Shown here: positions 32,127 to 41,906 of the stretch, piece after piece
Position numbering within the stretch: position 1 is the stretch's first letter
How the letters are laid out: the number at the start of each line of letters is the position of its first letter
Origin: Enterobacter sichuanensis
Lineage (GTDB): Bacteria > Pseudomonadota > Gammaproteobacteria > Enterobacterales > Enterobacteriaceae
Reading direction: 5' to 3'
Assembly (NCBI RefSeq): GCF_002939185.1
Contig: NZ_POVL01000004.1
Coordinates: 84,650 to 148,649 of the forward strand
Length of the DNA stretch: 64,000 bases
The notes under the pieces: generated by a model
Databases searched by the model: none
The model's input: only the letters and a program-made list of their open reading frames with translations
Told to the model about the DNA's origin: nothing
Program-made: the position numbers and the translations under genes

Positions 32127-32146
32127 TGTACTCATTAGCGAGTACA
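32127..32146. promoter_or_regulatory. trpR operator (autoregulation)
   Basis: TGTACTC-ATTAGC-GAGTACA has perfect 7-bp arms. It matches the E. coli trpR operator type (GTACT..AGTAC core) and lies 14 bp upstream of the trpR start. Confidence 0.85.
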
Positions 32147-32167
32147 GCATAACACAACCCACGCCGA

Positions 32168-34105
32168 TCAGTAACGTCTCTGCCACTCGGCATCGCTCAT
32201 CAGGGTATCTTTCTGCCCCATGAAGTAGCGATAGTAGGCATCATACGCCAGCACGTTTTTCACGTATCCGCGGGTTTCCGAGAACGGAATACTCTCGACA
32301 AACGCCACGGCGTCGATGCGTCCGGCGCTGTTGCCGAGCCAGGTACGCACGCGACCCGGCCCCGCGTTATAGGCCGCCGAAGAGAAGATGCGGTTATTGC
32401 CGAACTGCTGATACACGTACTGGAGATAGCTGGTACCGATGTTAATGTTGGTATCCGGATCCAGCAGCTGTGACGGGCTGCTGTACCCTGGAATATTAAA
32501 CATCTTCACCGTATGCGTCGCCGTACCCGGCATGATCTGCATCAGGCCACTGGCACCTACCGGGGAACGGACTTTCGGGTTCCACGCGCTCTCCTGACGG
32601 GCAATCGCCATCGCGTAACTTTGCGGGATATCTTTACCGCGGGTGTAGCGTTCGAAAAGATCGTTATAAGCCAGTGGGAAACGCTCTTCGAGATGATCCC
32701 ACAGCTTACCGGCGATCGTCGCCTGCACGCTCAGATCCCACCAGTGATTATCAAAGGCATAGCGGGCAAGCTGGGCTTTTTCGTCAGTGGTGCGGCTGGT
32801 CACCAGATTCGCCCACTCGCTGCGCGCGGTATTGTCCATGTTCCAGTACATCAGCTCGCGCACGCGCGCCATTTCCGGCCCCTGCGTCAGCGCCGGGTTA
32901 GCATTCGCGGGCGCTTTATCAATGCGGAAGGTGTACTCCTCGCCCAGACGCTGTGCGGCCGCCATCGGGTAGAACCCGCGCTCCTGCATCAACGCATGGA
33001 GGATCTCTTTGGCTTCATCATCACGACCGCGCTCCATTAGCAGATCGGCCTGCCAGTAGCGCCATTCGTCCTTTTCTTTCGCTTCCATAGGCAAACGCGC
33101 CAGCCAGGTATTCAGCCCCCGGCGATCGCCCGTCCCCAGCGCCATTCGCACACGACGTTCCACCAGCGAGGTGGAGTTTGAGCGCATAATCGCATCGTCT
33201 CGCCAGCGCGCCTGTTCGTCGGTCACATCCGTGCCCATCAGTCGCCATGCAACGATGTCGCGCAACTCCTGGGTTTGGTCTTCATTGAGCTGCTGCGCCT
33301 GCACCAGTTGCGGGATCATCAGCCGCGCGTTTTCCACATCGTCACGCGCTACGCTGGCGAAGGCTACCGCCGCCATCTGGCGGGTAAAATCAGTCGCCCC
33401 CGTACTGCGCGCAAAGGTCAGGACGCTGTTGGGATCGTTTGCCAGTGCAATAACTGCCGAGGAGATCGTCTGGTAATCAGACGGCATCTGCCCCGCCAGC
33501 GCGGTCACCAGACGCGTGTTTCCGGCTTTCATCGCCAGACGGATGCGCTCAAGGTAGGCCAGCGGGTCCTGCTTGCCGGAGGCGCGCCATGCGCCAAACA
33601 GCGAATCGCAGGCGTTTGGCTGGCTTTTTCCGGTCAGCCACAGCTCTTTCGCCCCAGACCAGGCCTCCTCCTGCTGACCGGTGGCCCATTTCGCATAGTA
33701 GTAGTTACACTGGGCTTCGGTGGTATTCGGCTTATCAGGACTGAACGCCAGCAGGCCACGCCAGTCTTCACGGCGCGCCAGTTCGTTCACAAAGCGAGAC
33801 TGCAGAGTCCGCGCCGGCGGCAGGGTCGGGTTCGCCTGAATGAAATTATTTACGGTGACGGTCGGTTGATTCATGAGATCGTCAGTGATCTGACGATACT
33901 CCAGATACGGATACAGCGGATAATCCTTCAGCGTCGGCATCAGCGCCTGCACGGTTTCCATCTGCTTGTTGTCCCACGCCTGTTTAATCTGGGCGTAGCG
34001 GTTACGTTGTTCATCCAGTGAATCGGCATGCACCGCCTGGCTTACCGCCATTACGCATACGCTGGCAGCCAGCAGACGCCAGACCACCCGTTTGGCTTTT
34101 TCCAC
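32168..34105 (-). CDS. slt: Soluble lytic murein transglycosylase
   Basis: Slt70 is a periplasmic enzyme that cleaves peptidoglycan to 1,6-anhydromuropeptides. It has 645 residues. The signal peptide is at 1-27 (cut after AVHA), a long alpha-superhelical doughnut domain follows, and the C-terminal lysozyme-like domain carries the catalytic Glu in [13 protein letters not shown], with the downstream motifs [11 protein letters not shown] and [10 protein letters not shown]. It is divergent from ettA, and trpR lies downstream. Confidence 0.97.
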   Translation of the reverse strand: MEKAKRVVWRLLAASVCVMAVSQAVHADSLDEQRNRYAQIKQAWDNKQMETVQALMPTLKDYPLYPYLEYRQITDDLMNQPTVTVNNFIQANPTLPPARTLQSRFVNELARREDWRGLLAFSPDKPNTTEAQCNYYYAKWATGQQEEAWSGAKELWLTGKSQPNACDSLFGAWRASGKQDPLAYLERIRLAMKAGNTRLVTALAGQMPSDYQTISSAVIALANDPNSVLTFARSTGATDFTRQMAAVAFASVARDDVENARLMIPQLVQAQQLNEDQTQELRDIVAWRLMGTDVTDEQARWRDDAIMRSNSTSLVERRVRMALGTGDRRGLNTWLARLPMEAKEKDEWRYWQADLLMERGRDDEAKEILHALMQERGFYPMAAAQRLGEEYTFRIDKAPANANPALTQGPEMARVRELMYWNMDNTARSEWANLVTSRTTDEKAQLARYAFDNHWWDLSVQATIAGKLWDHLEERFPLAYNDLFERYTRGKDIPQSYAMAIARQESAWNPKVRSPVGASGLMQIMPGTATHTVKMFNIPGYSSPSQLLDPDTNINIGTSYLQYVYQQFGNNRIFSSAAYNAGPGRVRTWLGNSAGRIDAVAFVESIPFSETRGYVKNVLAYDAYYRYFMGQKDTLMSDAEWQRRY

Positions 34106-34332
34106 AAGCTCTTCCTCATTGTTTTTTCGTCAATTGCAGCGTCTTGCCACGTCAAAGTCTAATCAACTTATGCTAACCAGGCATCCTGCAACGCGCCACG
34201 TCATGGACACTTTTTTACCTTTCTTGCGCGTTTTAACACTCCCGACGTTCCTGGCTGGGATTAGGACGGGAAAAAGGCTACACTTCGAGGCTGAATTCCA
34301 TTCTCATTACGATAAAAGAGGCGAAGTCCAAC

Positions 34333-36000
34333 GTGGCTCAATTCGTTTATACCATGCATCGTGTCGGCAAAGTGGTTCCGCCGAAACGTCATATTCTTAA
34401 AAATATCTCGCTGAGCTTCTTCCCGGGCGCAAAAATTGGTGTTCTGGGTCTCAACGGTGCCGGTAAGTCCACCCTGCTGCGCATCATGGCCGGCATCGAT
34501 ACAGACATCGAAGGTGAAGCCCGTCCGCAGCCTGGCATCAAAATTGGTTACCTGCCGCAGGAACCTCAGCTGAACCCGGAACACACCGTCCGTGAGTCCG
34601 TCGAAGAAGCCGTTGCTGAAGTCGTCAACGCCCTGAAAGGCCTGGATGAAGTGTATGCCAAATACGCCGAGCCGGATGCGGACTTCGATAAACTGGCCGC
34701 ACAGCAAGGCAAGTTTGAAGAGATCATCCAGGCGCACGACGGCCACAACCTGAACGTGCAACTGGAGCGCGCCGCTGACGCTCTGCGTCTGCCGGACTGG
34801 GATGCGAAAATTGCAAACCTCTCCGGTGGTGAACGCCGCCGCGTGGCGCTGTGCCGCCTGCTGCTGGAAAAACCAGACATGCTGCTCCTCGACGAACCAA
34901 CTAACCACCTGGATGCAGAATCCGTAGCGTGGCTGGAACGCTTCCTGCACGACTTCGAAGGCACCGTGGTGGCGATTACCCACGACCGTTACTTCCTCGA
35001 CAACGTTGCCGGCTGGATCCTGGAGCTGGACCGCGGTGAAGGTATTCCATGGGAAGGCAACTACTCTTCCTGGCTGGAGCAGAAAGATCAGCGTCTGGCG
35101 CAGGAAGCGTCTCAGGAAGCGGCGCGTCGTAAGTCTATCGAGAAAGAACTGGAGTGGGTACGTCAGGGCACGAAAGGCCGTCAGTCCAAGGGCAAAGCCC
35201 GTCTGGCACGCTTTGAAGAGCTTAACAATACCGAATACCAGAAACGTAACGAAACCAACGAACTGTTTATTCCACCTGGAGCACGTCTGGGGGATAAAGT
35301 GGTTGAAGTGACCAACCTGCGTAAGTCCTACGGCGACCGTGTGCTGATCGACGATCTCTCTTTCTCCGTACCGAAAGGGGCTATCGTTGGGATCATCGGT
35401 CCGAACGGCGCGGGTAAATCGACCCTGTTCCGCATGATGTCCGGTCAGGAACAGCCTGACAGCGGTTCTATCACCCTGGGTGAAACCGTGAAGCTGGCGT
35501 CCGTTGACCAGTTCCGTGACGCGATGGATAACAGCAAAACCGTCTGGGAAGAAGTTTCCGGCGGTCTGGATATCATGCGTATCGGCAACACCGAGATGCC
35601 AAGCCGCGCCTACGTTGGCCGCTTTAACTTCAAAGGCACCGACCAGGGCAAACGCGTAGGCGAGCTGTCCGGCGGTGAGCGCGGTCGTCTGCACCTGGCG
35701 AAGCTGCTGCAGGTGGGCGGTAACGTACTGCTGCTCGATGAACCAACCAACGACCTGGACATCGAAACCCTGCGCGCGCTGGAAAACGCCCTGCTGGAGT
35801 TCCCGGGTTGCGCGATGGTTATCTCGCACGACCGTTGGTTCCTTGACCGTATCGCGACCCACATTCTGGACTACCAGGATGAAGGTAAAGTGGAGTTCTT
35901 CGAAGGTAACTTCACCGAATACGAAGAGTACAAGAAACGCACGCTGGGCGCAGACGCGCTGGAGCCGAAGCGTATTAAGTACAAGCGTATTGCGAAATAA
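34333..36000 (+). CDS. ettA: Energy-dependent translational throttle EttA (ABC-F)
   Basis: EttA is an ABC-F protein that binds the ribosomal E site and gates the first elongation steps according to the ADP/ATP ratio. It has 555 residues with a GTG start, as in E. coli. Two ATPase domains show Walker A GLNGAGKST at 39-47 and GPNGAGKST near 356, signatures LSGGERRR and LSGGERGR, and two LLLDEPTN Walker B motifs. The arm and the KGRQSKGKAR linker are present. No membrane domain is present. Confidence 0.98.
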   Translation: MAQFVYTMHRVGKVVPPKRHILKNISLSFFPGAKIGVLGLNGAGKSTLLRIMAGIDTDIEGEARPQPGIKIGYLPQEPQLNPEHTVRESVEEAVAEVVNALKGLDEVYAKYAEPDADFDKLAAQQGKFEEIIQAHDGHNLNVQLERAADALRLPDWDAKIANLSGGERRRVALCRLLLEKPDMLLLDEPTNHLDAESVAWLERFLHDFEGTVVAITHDRYFLDNVAGWILELDRGEGIPWEGNYSSWLEQKDQRLAQEASQEAARRKSIEKELEWVRQGTKGRQSKGKARLARFEELNNTEYQKRNETNELFIPPGARLGDKVVEVTNLRKSYGDRVLIDDLSFSVPKGAIVGIIGPNGAGKSTLFRMMSGQEQPDSGSITLGETVKLASVDQFRDAMDNSKTVWEEVSGGLDIMRIGNTEMPSRAYVGRFNFKGTDQGKRVGELSGGERGRLHLAKLLQVGGNVLLLDEPTNDLDIETLRALENALLEFPGCAMVISHDRWFLDRIATHILDYQDEGKVEFFEGNFTEYEEYKKRTLGADALEPKRIKYKRIAK

Positions 36001-36004
36001 AAGC

Positions 36005-36034
36005 AAAACGGCAACTTCGGTTGCCGTTTTTTAT
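36005..36034 (+). terminator. Intrinsic terminator of ettA
   Basis: AACGGCAA-CTTCGG-TTGCCGTT with a stable CTTCGG tetraloop-type turn, followed by six Ts, starts 4 bp after the ettA stop codon. Confidence 0.92.
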
Positions 36035-36040
36035 GGTTGC

Positions 36041-36087
36041 TCCCTCTCCCCGTGGGAGAGGGTCAGGGTGAGGGCATCAGGCCGCAC
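36041..36087 (-). repeat. Oriented palindromic repeat, copy 1 (3' side of the LysR gene)
   Basis: CCCTCTCCC-CGT-GGGAGAGGG followed by a conserved flank ending in GGTGAGGGCATCAGGCCGCA. Read on the minus strand, the element starts 4 bp after the LysR-gene stop codon. The copies at 38109, 43608, 44462 and 60869 share both the hairpin and the flank. Confidence 0.85.
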
Positions 36088-36091
36088 ATAA

Positions 36092-36991
36092 TCACCCGCC
36101 CACGTAATACCGCTTCACCTCATCAAACTGCATTGCAAAGTCGATATAGCTCATCAGCGCAGGCGAGTTGAGCTTACGGCTCGGATAGGCCAGCCACAGG
36201 TCGTTTCCTTCGACGCGCCATTCCGGCAGCACCTGCACCAGTGCCCCTTTCTCGACCTTATCTTCCAGCAAAAAGGCCGGAAGCAGCGTGATCCCTGCAC
36301 CGGCAATCGCACATTCGCGGGCGTATACCAGATTATCGGTCATGTGCGCGTTATCCGGCAGGTAGCGGTAATCTTCGCCTGCGCTTTGCAGCAGCCACTC
36401 GGACCAGGCTTTGTGGGTAATACAGCGGTGCTCCACCAGCTGGCGAGGATGCGTCAGCGGCTCCCGACGCGCCAGGTACGCCGGTGAAGCCATCATATAG
36501 CGCGGGCAATGGCCGATCATCCGGCCTATCAGAGAGGAGTCCTGTGGCTTACCTGTTCGCAGTGCCACATCAAAGCCTGACTCGACCAGGTCCAGCACGT
36601 CATCAGAAATGGAAACATCGAGCGAAACGTCAGGATAGCGGAGCTGAAATTCGGCGTTCATATGCGCCAGTAATGTCGCACCAATCCCTGCCGGGCAGGT
36701 GATGCGAAGCCGCCCGCTTGGGTTTTCGCGCAGGCGCTGAATGGCGTACTCCGCCCGCTCGCTGGCCGCCAGCATCTCCCGGCAGTGGACAAGATAGTGT
36801 TCACCCGCAAACGTCAGATTCAGCCGGCGCGTGGTGCGGTTAAGCAGGCGGATCCCCACCTGCTGTTCAAGCTGGCTGATGCGCTGGCTCACGCTGGATT
36901 TCGGCAGGTCGGCTTTCTGCGCTGCGGCAGTGAAGCTCCCCATCTCAGCCACCAGCGCAAACAGCGCCATGTCCTGCAGCTGTTTAAACAT
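36092..36991 (-). CDS. LysR-family transcriptional regulator
   Basis: This is a 299-residue LysR-type regulator. The N-terminal helix-turn-helix is at about 5-62 (FKQLQDMALFALVAEMGSF, LPKSSVSQRISQLEQQ), followed by the effector domain (RLRITCPAGIGATLLAHM onward). It is divergent from the dehydrogenase gene across 108 bp, the common layout where the regulator controls its neighbour; the inducer is unknown. The pair is absent between ettA and nadR in E. coli K-12. Confidence 0.88.
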   Translation of the reverse strand: MFKQLQDMALFALVAEMGSFTAAAQKADLPKSSVSQRISQLEQQVGIRLLNRTTRRLNLTFAGEHYLVHCREMLAASERAEYAIQRLRENPSGRLRITCPAGIGATLLAHMNAEFQLRYPDVSLDVSISDDVLDLVESGFDVALRTGKPQDSSLIGRMIGHCPRYMMASPAYLARREPLTHPRQLVEHRCITHKAWSEWLLQSAGEDYRYLPDNAHMTDNLVYARECAIAGAGITLLPAFLLEDKVEKGALVQVLPEWRVEGNDLWLAYPSRKLNSPALMSYIDFAMQFDEVKRYYVGG

Positions 36992-37058
36992 GATTGTTCA
37001 TCCTGTACGAACGCTAAGTTCTTGATTGTCCATCTTATCACGCGCATGGCCACTTAAT

Positions 37059-37068
37059 AGACTAGTCT
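37059..37068. promoter_or_regulatory. Palindrome in the LysR/dehydrogenase divergent promoter region
   Basis: AGACTAGTCT is a perfect 10-bp palindrome overlapping a TTAATAGACT stretch that could be the -10 of the dehydrogenase promoter. It is a candidate operator only. Confidence 0.35.
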
Positions 37069-37099
37069 CAACAAAACGTATTCCATTGAGGAGCACACC

Positions 37100-38101
37100 A
37101 TGTCAGTCAAAGCCATTGCCGTTAACCCAGAAAATCCTTCCACTTTCATTGAAATCACTTCGCCAATGCCGCAGCCCGGCGAGCACGATCTGCTGGTGGA
37201 GGTGAAAGCCGTCTCCGTTAACCCGGTGGACACCAAGGTGCATGCAAGCCTGGCCCAAAACGGGCTGAATGCGCCGCGCGTGCTCGGATGGGATGCCAGC
37301 GGGATCGTCAAAGCCGTTGGGGCGGGCGTCACCGGATTCAAACCGGGGGATAAAGTGTGGTACGCAGGCGACATCACCCGTCCGGGCAGCAACACCACCC
37401 ATCAGTTGATTGACGCGCGCATTGTCGGGCACAAACCCTCAAGCCTCGGCTGGGCGGCTGCCGCTGCCCTCCCGTTGACCGCACTCACCGCGTGGGAAGG
37501 CCTGTTTGAACGGCTGAACATTCAGGATGCTGGCGCAGACAAAACGCTGCTGATCATCGGCGGTGCGGGTGGGGTGGGATCGCTGGCGATCCCCTTTGCG
37601 AAGCACAACAGCAAGGTGAAGATCATTGCCACGGCTTCACGAGACGATTCCGCCCGGTGGTGTCGCGATCGCGGTGCAGATGTGGTGGTGAACTACCACG
37701 ACCTGAAAGGCGAGCTGGCGAAACAGGGACTCACCTTTGTGGATTATATTTTCATCCTCAACGACACCGACGGACACTGGGATGCGGTCAGTGACCTGAT
37801 TGCGCCTCAGGGGCATATCTGTTCCATCGTTGAGAACGCGCATCCGCTGAACCAGGACAAACTGAAATCGAAATCCGCCGCCCTGCACTGGGAATTTATG
37901 TACACCCGCAGCATGTACCAGACCGCTGATATGGCGCGTCAGGGTGAAATCTTAAATGAGGTGGCGAAGCTCGTGGATACCGGTGTGGTGGAAAGTTCGC
38001 TGAGTGAAACGCTGCACGGGCTGAGCGTGGAAAGCATTACCGAGGCGCACCGTAAAGTGCTGGACGGGCATATGCGCGGGAAAGTGGTGGTTGAGTTCTG
38101 A
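37100..38101 (+). CDS. Zinc-type alcohol dehydrogenase-like / quinone oxidoreductase family protein
   Basis: This is a medium-chain reductase of 333 residues. The N-terminal GroES-like domain contains NPVDTKVHA (41-49), where a zinc-dependent dehydrogenase would have the CxxD ligand. The Rossmann motif GGAGGVGSLAI is at 154-164. The catalytic zinc cysteine is missing, so an NADPH-dependent enone or quinone reductase activity is more likely than alcohol oxidation; the substrate is unknown. It starts 11 bp after GAGGAG, a good ribosome site, and is probably regulated by the divergent LysR protein. Confidence 0.87.
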   Translation: MSVKAIAVNPENPSTFIEITSPMPQPGEHDLLVEVKAVSVNPVDTKVHASLAQNGLNAPRVLGWDASGIVKAVGAGVTGFKPGDKVWYAGDITRPGSNTTHQLIDARIVGHKPSSLGWAAAAALPLTALTAWEGLFERLNIQDAGADKTLLIIGGAGGVGSLAIPFAKHNSKVKIIATASRDDSARWCRDRGADVVVNYHDLKGELAKQGLTFVDYIFILNDTDGHWDAVSDLIAPQGHICSIVENAHPLNQDKLKSKSAALHWEFMYTRSMYQTADMARQGEILNEVAKLVDTGVVESSLSETLHGLSVESITEAHRKVLDGHMRGKVVVEF

Positions 38102-38108
38102 GTGGTTT

Positions 38109-38145
38109 GATGCCCTCACCCCGGCCCTCTCCCACAGGGAGAGGG
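38109..38145 (+). repeat. Oriented palindromic repeat, copy 2 (3' side of the dehydrogenase gene)
   Basis: GATGCCCTCACCCCGGCCCT continues into the hairpin CCCTCTCCC-ACA-GGGAGAGGG-like. It begins 8 bp after the dehydrogenase stop and is inverted relative to copy 1. Confidence 0.85.
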
Positions 38146-38155
38146 CGGTTAACGC

Positions 38156-39388
38156 TTATCCCTGCTCCCCCATCATCTCCCTCACCAGCTCGACGCAGCG
38201 CAGGAAACGGGAGTCGTAATCCGACTCTTCCACATGCACAAACTCAACGTTGTTCTCCCTGAGCATATCCACCAGCATGGTCTGGAACTCACGCCTGTCC
38301 ACGGAGCTGCCAAGGCTACGCATGCCGTCAGCCACCCACGGGGTGTTGTTTTCCAGCAGGATCACCAGGTCAAAGCGGTATTCATCAATCAGCGCCTGCA
38401 CGAACGGGTGTTCGCGCCCTTCGTACTTTTTACAGAACGCCTGCGTGGTCACGAAATCGGTATCGATAAACGCCACCTTGTTGGCGTATTTCACCGCGAA
38501 ATCAATGTACTGGGCATGCCCAAGCGCGATTTTATCGTAGTCGGAATACTGCAGGGCCATCTCATCCCCACCCAGATGGGAGAAGACATAATCGCGTCCG
38601 TACTCCCAGGCACTGGTGGTGTTGAAGATATTCGCCAGCTTATTGACCAGCGTTGATTTCCCGCTCGACTCGCCGCCCAGGATCGCCACCGTACGCACGA
38701 AAAACGGCTTCACCTCAGTCGGGATGTAATCCCAGTAGCGGAACGGGTTTTCGCGGATCTGCGCCCCGCTGATGTTCATAAAGGTGCGCTTCGGATCGAT
38801 AAGCACCGTTTCAATGCCCAGATGCTCGCGGAACTGCGGCGCGTCGGACGCTTCAGAGGTGTAGATCCAGTTCGGGGCAATGCCCTTCTCTTCCATAAAC
38901 GCCTTGATGCCGTTGCTCCACACATCCCAGCCGTGCGGATAGGGCTCCATGCCCTCTTCATTGAAAGCATGAATGCGAATATTTTTCTGATACTTGAAGG
39001 TCTGAAGCAGCCAGCGCAGGCGGTCCGGCACGGTCGGCTGCTGCGACATGGCGCTGTCCTCAAACAGCTGGCGATCGCGGGTTTCGTCGTACCCCATGAT
39101 GATATGCAGTTCATCCACCTGACTACAGGCGCGCTGGATCAGATAGATATGCCCGGTATGCAGCGGGTAAAACTTGCCAAACACCACGCCGATGTTCTTT
39201 TGCATACGCGGAAATTCAAGCCCCAGAAAGCGGTGCAGCGCTTCCAGCTTCTGCGCGCTGGGGCTTTTGATTTTGGCGTTCAGCAGCTGGCTAAGGTAGC
39301 CTTTGGTCATACCGCTGGCGTCCGCCACCTGCTGCAGCGTGCAGCCCTTCTGACGGATTGCGGTTTTGATGTAGTCAAATGATGACAT
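38156..39388 (-). CDS. nadR: Trifunctional NAD regulator NadR
   Basis: NadR represses NAD biosynthesis genes when NAD is high and also has NMN adenylyltransferase and ribosylnicotinamide kinase activity. It has 410 residues, as in E. coli. The N-terminal Cro-like helix-turn-helix is at 17-40 (TLQQVADASGMTKGYLSQLL), the adenylyltransferase motif GKFYPLHTGH at 71-80, and the kinase P-loop GGESSGKST near 237-245. It follows radA by 34 bp. Confidence 0.97.
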   Translation of the reverse strand: MSSFDYIKTAIRQKGCTLQQVADASGMTKGYLSQLLNAKIKSPSAQKLEALHRFLGLEFPRMQKNIGVVFGKFYPLHTGHIYLIQRACSQVDELHIIMGYDETRDRQLFEDSAMSQQPTVPDRLRWLLQTFKYQKNIRIHAFNEEGMEPYPHGWDVWSNGIKAFMEEKGIAPNWIYTSEASDAPQFREHLGIETVLIDPKRTFMNISGAQIRENPFRYWDYIPTEVKPFFVRTVAILGGESSGKSTLVNKLANIFNTTSAWEYGRDYVFSHLGGDEMALQYSDYDKIALGHAQYIDFAVKYANKVAFIDTDFVTTQAFCKKYEGREHPFVQALIDEYRFDLVILLENNTPWVADGMRSLGSSVDRREFQTMLVDMLRENNVEFVHVEESDYDSRFLRCVELVREMMGEQG

Positions 39389-39423
39389 AAATTACGGTGC
39401 CTCCTGCAAAATCGAATACGTAA

Positions 39424-40809
39424 TTATAAGTCGTCAAAGACATTTAACGCATCTGCGAGTTTTTTCACGCCAAATACCTGCATCCCTTCCGGGATTTTTT
39501 TCGGCACGTTAGCGGCCGGAACGATCGCCCGGCGGAAACCGTGTTTTGCCGCCTCGGAGATACGCTCTTGCCCGCTGGGCACCGGACGGATTTCCCCGGC
39601 GAGGCCCACTTCGCCGAAGACGACCAGATCCTGCGGCAGCGGTCGGTCACGCAGGCTGGAGACCATCGCCAGCAGCAGCGCCAGGTCCGCGCTGGTCTCA
39701 GTGACTTTGACGCCGCCGACCACGTTAACGAAAACGTCCTGATCCGCCATCTGCAGCCCGCCATGACGGTGCAGCACCGCCAGCAGGATCGCCAGACGGT
39801 TCTGTTCCAGACCGACCGCCACGCGCCGCGGGTTGCCCATCATCGAGTGATCGACCAGCGCCTGAATTTCGACAAGCAGCGGGCGCGTCCCTTCCCACAG
39901 CACCATCACCGAACTGCCGGAGGTGATTTCATCGCCACGACTGAGGAAGATGGCCGACGGGTTGCTGACTTCACGCAGCCCCTGTTCGGTCATGGCAAAC
40001 ACCCCCAGTTCGTTCACCGCCCCAAAGCGGTTTTTGTGGCTGCGCAGGGTACGGAAACGGGAGTCCGCGTCGCCGTCGAGCATTACGGAGCAGTCGATAC
40101 AGTGTTCGAGCACTTTTGGCCCCGCCAGCGAGCCGTCTTTCGTGACGTGGCCGACCATCACAATTGCCACACCGCGCGTTTTGGCAAAGCGCGTCAGGTA
40201 GGCCGCCGTTTCACGCACCTGCGCCACGCTGCCCGGCGAGGACTGAATGTCCGCCATATGCATCACCTGGATGGAGTCGATCACCATCAGCTTCGGCTGC
40301 TCTTCTTCGGCGATCATACAGATCTGCTCGATGCTGGTTTCCGACAGCATGTTCAGGTTGCCCGTGGGCAGACCCAGACGGTGCGCGCGCATCGCCACCT
40401 GCTGCAGCGACTCTTCGCCCGTGACGTACAGGGTTTTCATCTGTTCGGCGAGCTTGCAGAGCGTTTGCAGCAGCAGGGTCGATTTACCCGCGCCAGGGTT
40501 ACCGCCGATAAGAATGGCGCTGCCCGGCACCACGCCGCCGCCGAGCACGCGGTCAAACTCTTTGAAGCCGGTGGAGAAGCGCGGCAACGCTTCAAGACTG
40601 ATGTCCGAAAGCTTTTGTACCTTCGCCACACCGGCATTACCCGCATAGCCGCTCAGGCGTTCGTTGCGCGCCACGCTCGGCGAAGCCGCCACACCACGCA
40701 CTTCGGTGATGGTGTTCCAGGCATGACAGGCGCTGCATTGCCCCTGCCAGCGCGGATAATCCGCACCACATTCATTACAGACAAATGCGCGTTTTGGAGC
40801 TTTCGCCAC
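39424..40809 (-). CDS. radA: DNA repair protein RadA
   Basis: RadA is a RecA-related ATPase and DnaB-like helicase that extends recombination branches. It has 461 residues (460 in E. coli). The N-terminal zinc finger uses Cys11, Cys14, Cys25 and Cys28. The Walker A motif is GGNPGAGKST near 94-103, the RadA-specific KNRFG motif is present (SHKNRFGAV), and a Lon-like C-terminal domain follows. It lies between serB (11 bp) and nadR (34 bp) on one transcript. Confidence 0.97.
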   Translation of the reverse strand: MAKAPKRAFVCNECGADYPRWQGQCSACHAWNTITEVRGVAASPSVARNERLSGYAGNAGVAKVQKLSDISLEALPRFSTGFKEFDRVLGGGVVPGSAILIGGNPGAGKSTLLLQTLCKLAEQMKTLYVTGEESLQQVAMRAHRLGLPTGNLNMLSETSIEQICMIAEEEQPKLMVIDSIQVMHMADIQSSPGSVAQVRETAAYLTRFAKTRGVAIVMVGHVTKDGSLAGPKVLEHCIDCSVMLDGDADSRFRTLRSHKNRFGAVNELGVFAMTEQGLREVSNPSAIFLSRGDEITSGSSVMVLWEGTRPLLVEIQALVDHSMMGNPRRVAVGLEQNRLAILLAVLHRHGGLQMADQDVFVNVVGGVKVTETSADLALLLAMVSSLRDRPLPQDLVVFGEVGLAGEIRPVPSGQERISEAAKHGFRRAIVPAANVPKKIPEGMQVFGVKKLADALNVFDDL

Positions 40810-40820
40810 GTTTTACCTCG

Positions 40821-41789
40821 TTATTTCTGATTAAGGCTGCCGGAGAGAATGCAGAACACCCCCATCAGGTCAGCATGACGGATAGTCACTTCCGTCTTTT
40901 CATTCACTTTTGGCTTGGCATGGTAGGCAATGCCAAGTCCGGCCGCTTTGATCATCGGCAGGTCGTTTGCGCCGTCCCCGATGGCGACGGTCTGCACGAC
41001 CGGAATTTCATATTTTTCCGCCAGACGGGTCAGGGTGTTGGCTTTGTACTGAGCATCCACAATATCGCCGATCACCTGGCCGGTCAGTTTACCGTCCATG
41101 ATCTCCAGCTCATTAGCCACCACGGTGGTCAGATGCAGTTTTTCCCGCAGATAATCTGCGAAGAAGGTGAAGCCCCCGGAGGCTATCGCCACTTTCCAGC
41201 CAAGGGACTGGAGCTTCAGCACCAGCTGCGTCAGCCCTGGCATCAGCGGCAGCACATCGCGCACCTGGCGCAGGATGTTGGCATCGGCCCCTTTCAGGGT
41301 CGCCACGCGCTGTCGCAGGCTGGCGGTGAAGTCCAGCTCACCGCGCATCGCACGCTCGGTCACTTCCGCTACCAGCTCACCGCTGCCCGCCAGTTTGGCG
41401 ATCTCGTCGATACATTCGATCTGGATCGCCGTCGAGTCCATGTCCATCACCAGCAGACCCGGCGTCTTCAGGTGCGGAATTTTGCCCAGCGGGGCGACAT
41501 CCAGCCCGGCGTCATGCGCCAGACGCGTTGCGCGCTGCGTCAGGGAGCCAGCCAGGCGAATGACCTGGTAGTCTTCCACGCACCAGGCGGCGACGATAAC
41601 CATCGCAGCGCCCAGCTTGCTTTGATACTGGGTCAGGCGTTGCTTATCCAGACCGCGTCCGTAGAGGAGCCAGCCGCTACGACCGGCGTGGTAATCCAGA
41701 GGCATCACCTCATCGCCACTTAAAGAGAGCGGCAATCCTGGCCATAAAGAGACATCCGTTGGCAGGTCACACCAGGTAATGTTCGGCAT
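40821..41789 (-). CDS. serB: Phosphoserine phosphatase
   Basis: SerB catalyses the last step of serine synthesis. It has 322 residues starting MPNITWCDLP. An upstream in-frame start at 41939 would overlap the divergent ytjB gene and is rejected. The HAD motif I DMDSTAIQIE is at 116-125 (nucleophile Asp116), motif III/IV is GDGANDLPMI, and an ACT-like N-terminal domain is present. It is the first gene of serB-radA-nadR. Confidence 0.97.
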   Translation of the reverse strand: MPNITWCDLPTDVSLWPGLPLSLSGDEVMPLDYHAGRSGWLLYGRGLDKQRLTQYQSKLGAAMVIVAAWCVEDYQVIRLAGSLTQRATRLAHDAGLDVAPLGKIPHLKTPGLLVMDMDSTAIQIECIDEIAKLAGSGELVAEVTERAMRGELDFTASLRQRVATLKGADANILRQVRDVLPLMPGLTQLVLKLQSLGWKVAIASGGFTFFADYLREKLHLTTVVANELEIMDGKLTGQVIGDIVDAQYKANTLTRLAEKYEIPVVQTVAIGDGANDLPMIKAAGLGIAYHAKPKVNEKTEVTIRHADLMGVFCILSGSLNQK

Positions 41790-41906
41790 TAAAGCTCCTG
41801 TAATTTCGTTCGCGCCGGAAGGTTGCAGAGGGAAAATAACGCATGAGGCTACCCTGTAACCATCACTTCTGGCAACATTAAGCCGTAAATTTTCAGCAGG
41901 TGGAAT

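Noticed and set aside
34261..36006. 581-codon minus-strand ORF opposite ettA
   Set aside because: It is a mirror frame of the highly conserved ettA, with composition driven by its codon usage and no recognisable domain.
39541..40830. 429-codon plus-strand ORF opposite radA
   Set aside because: Antisense shadow of radA, with no start context and no family resemblance.
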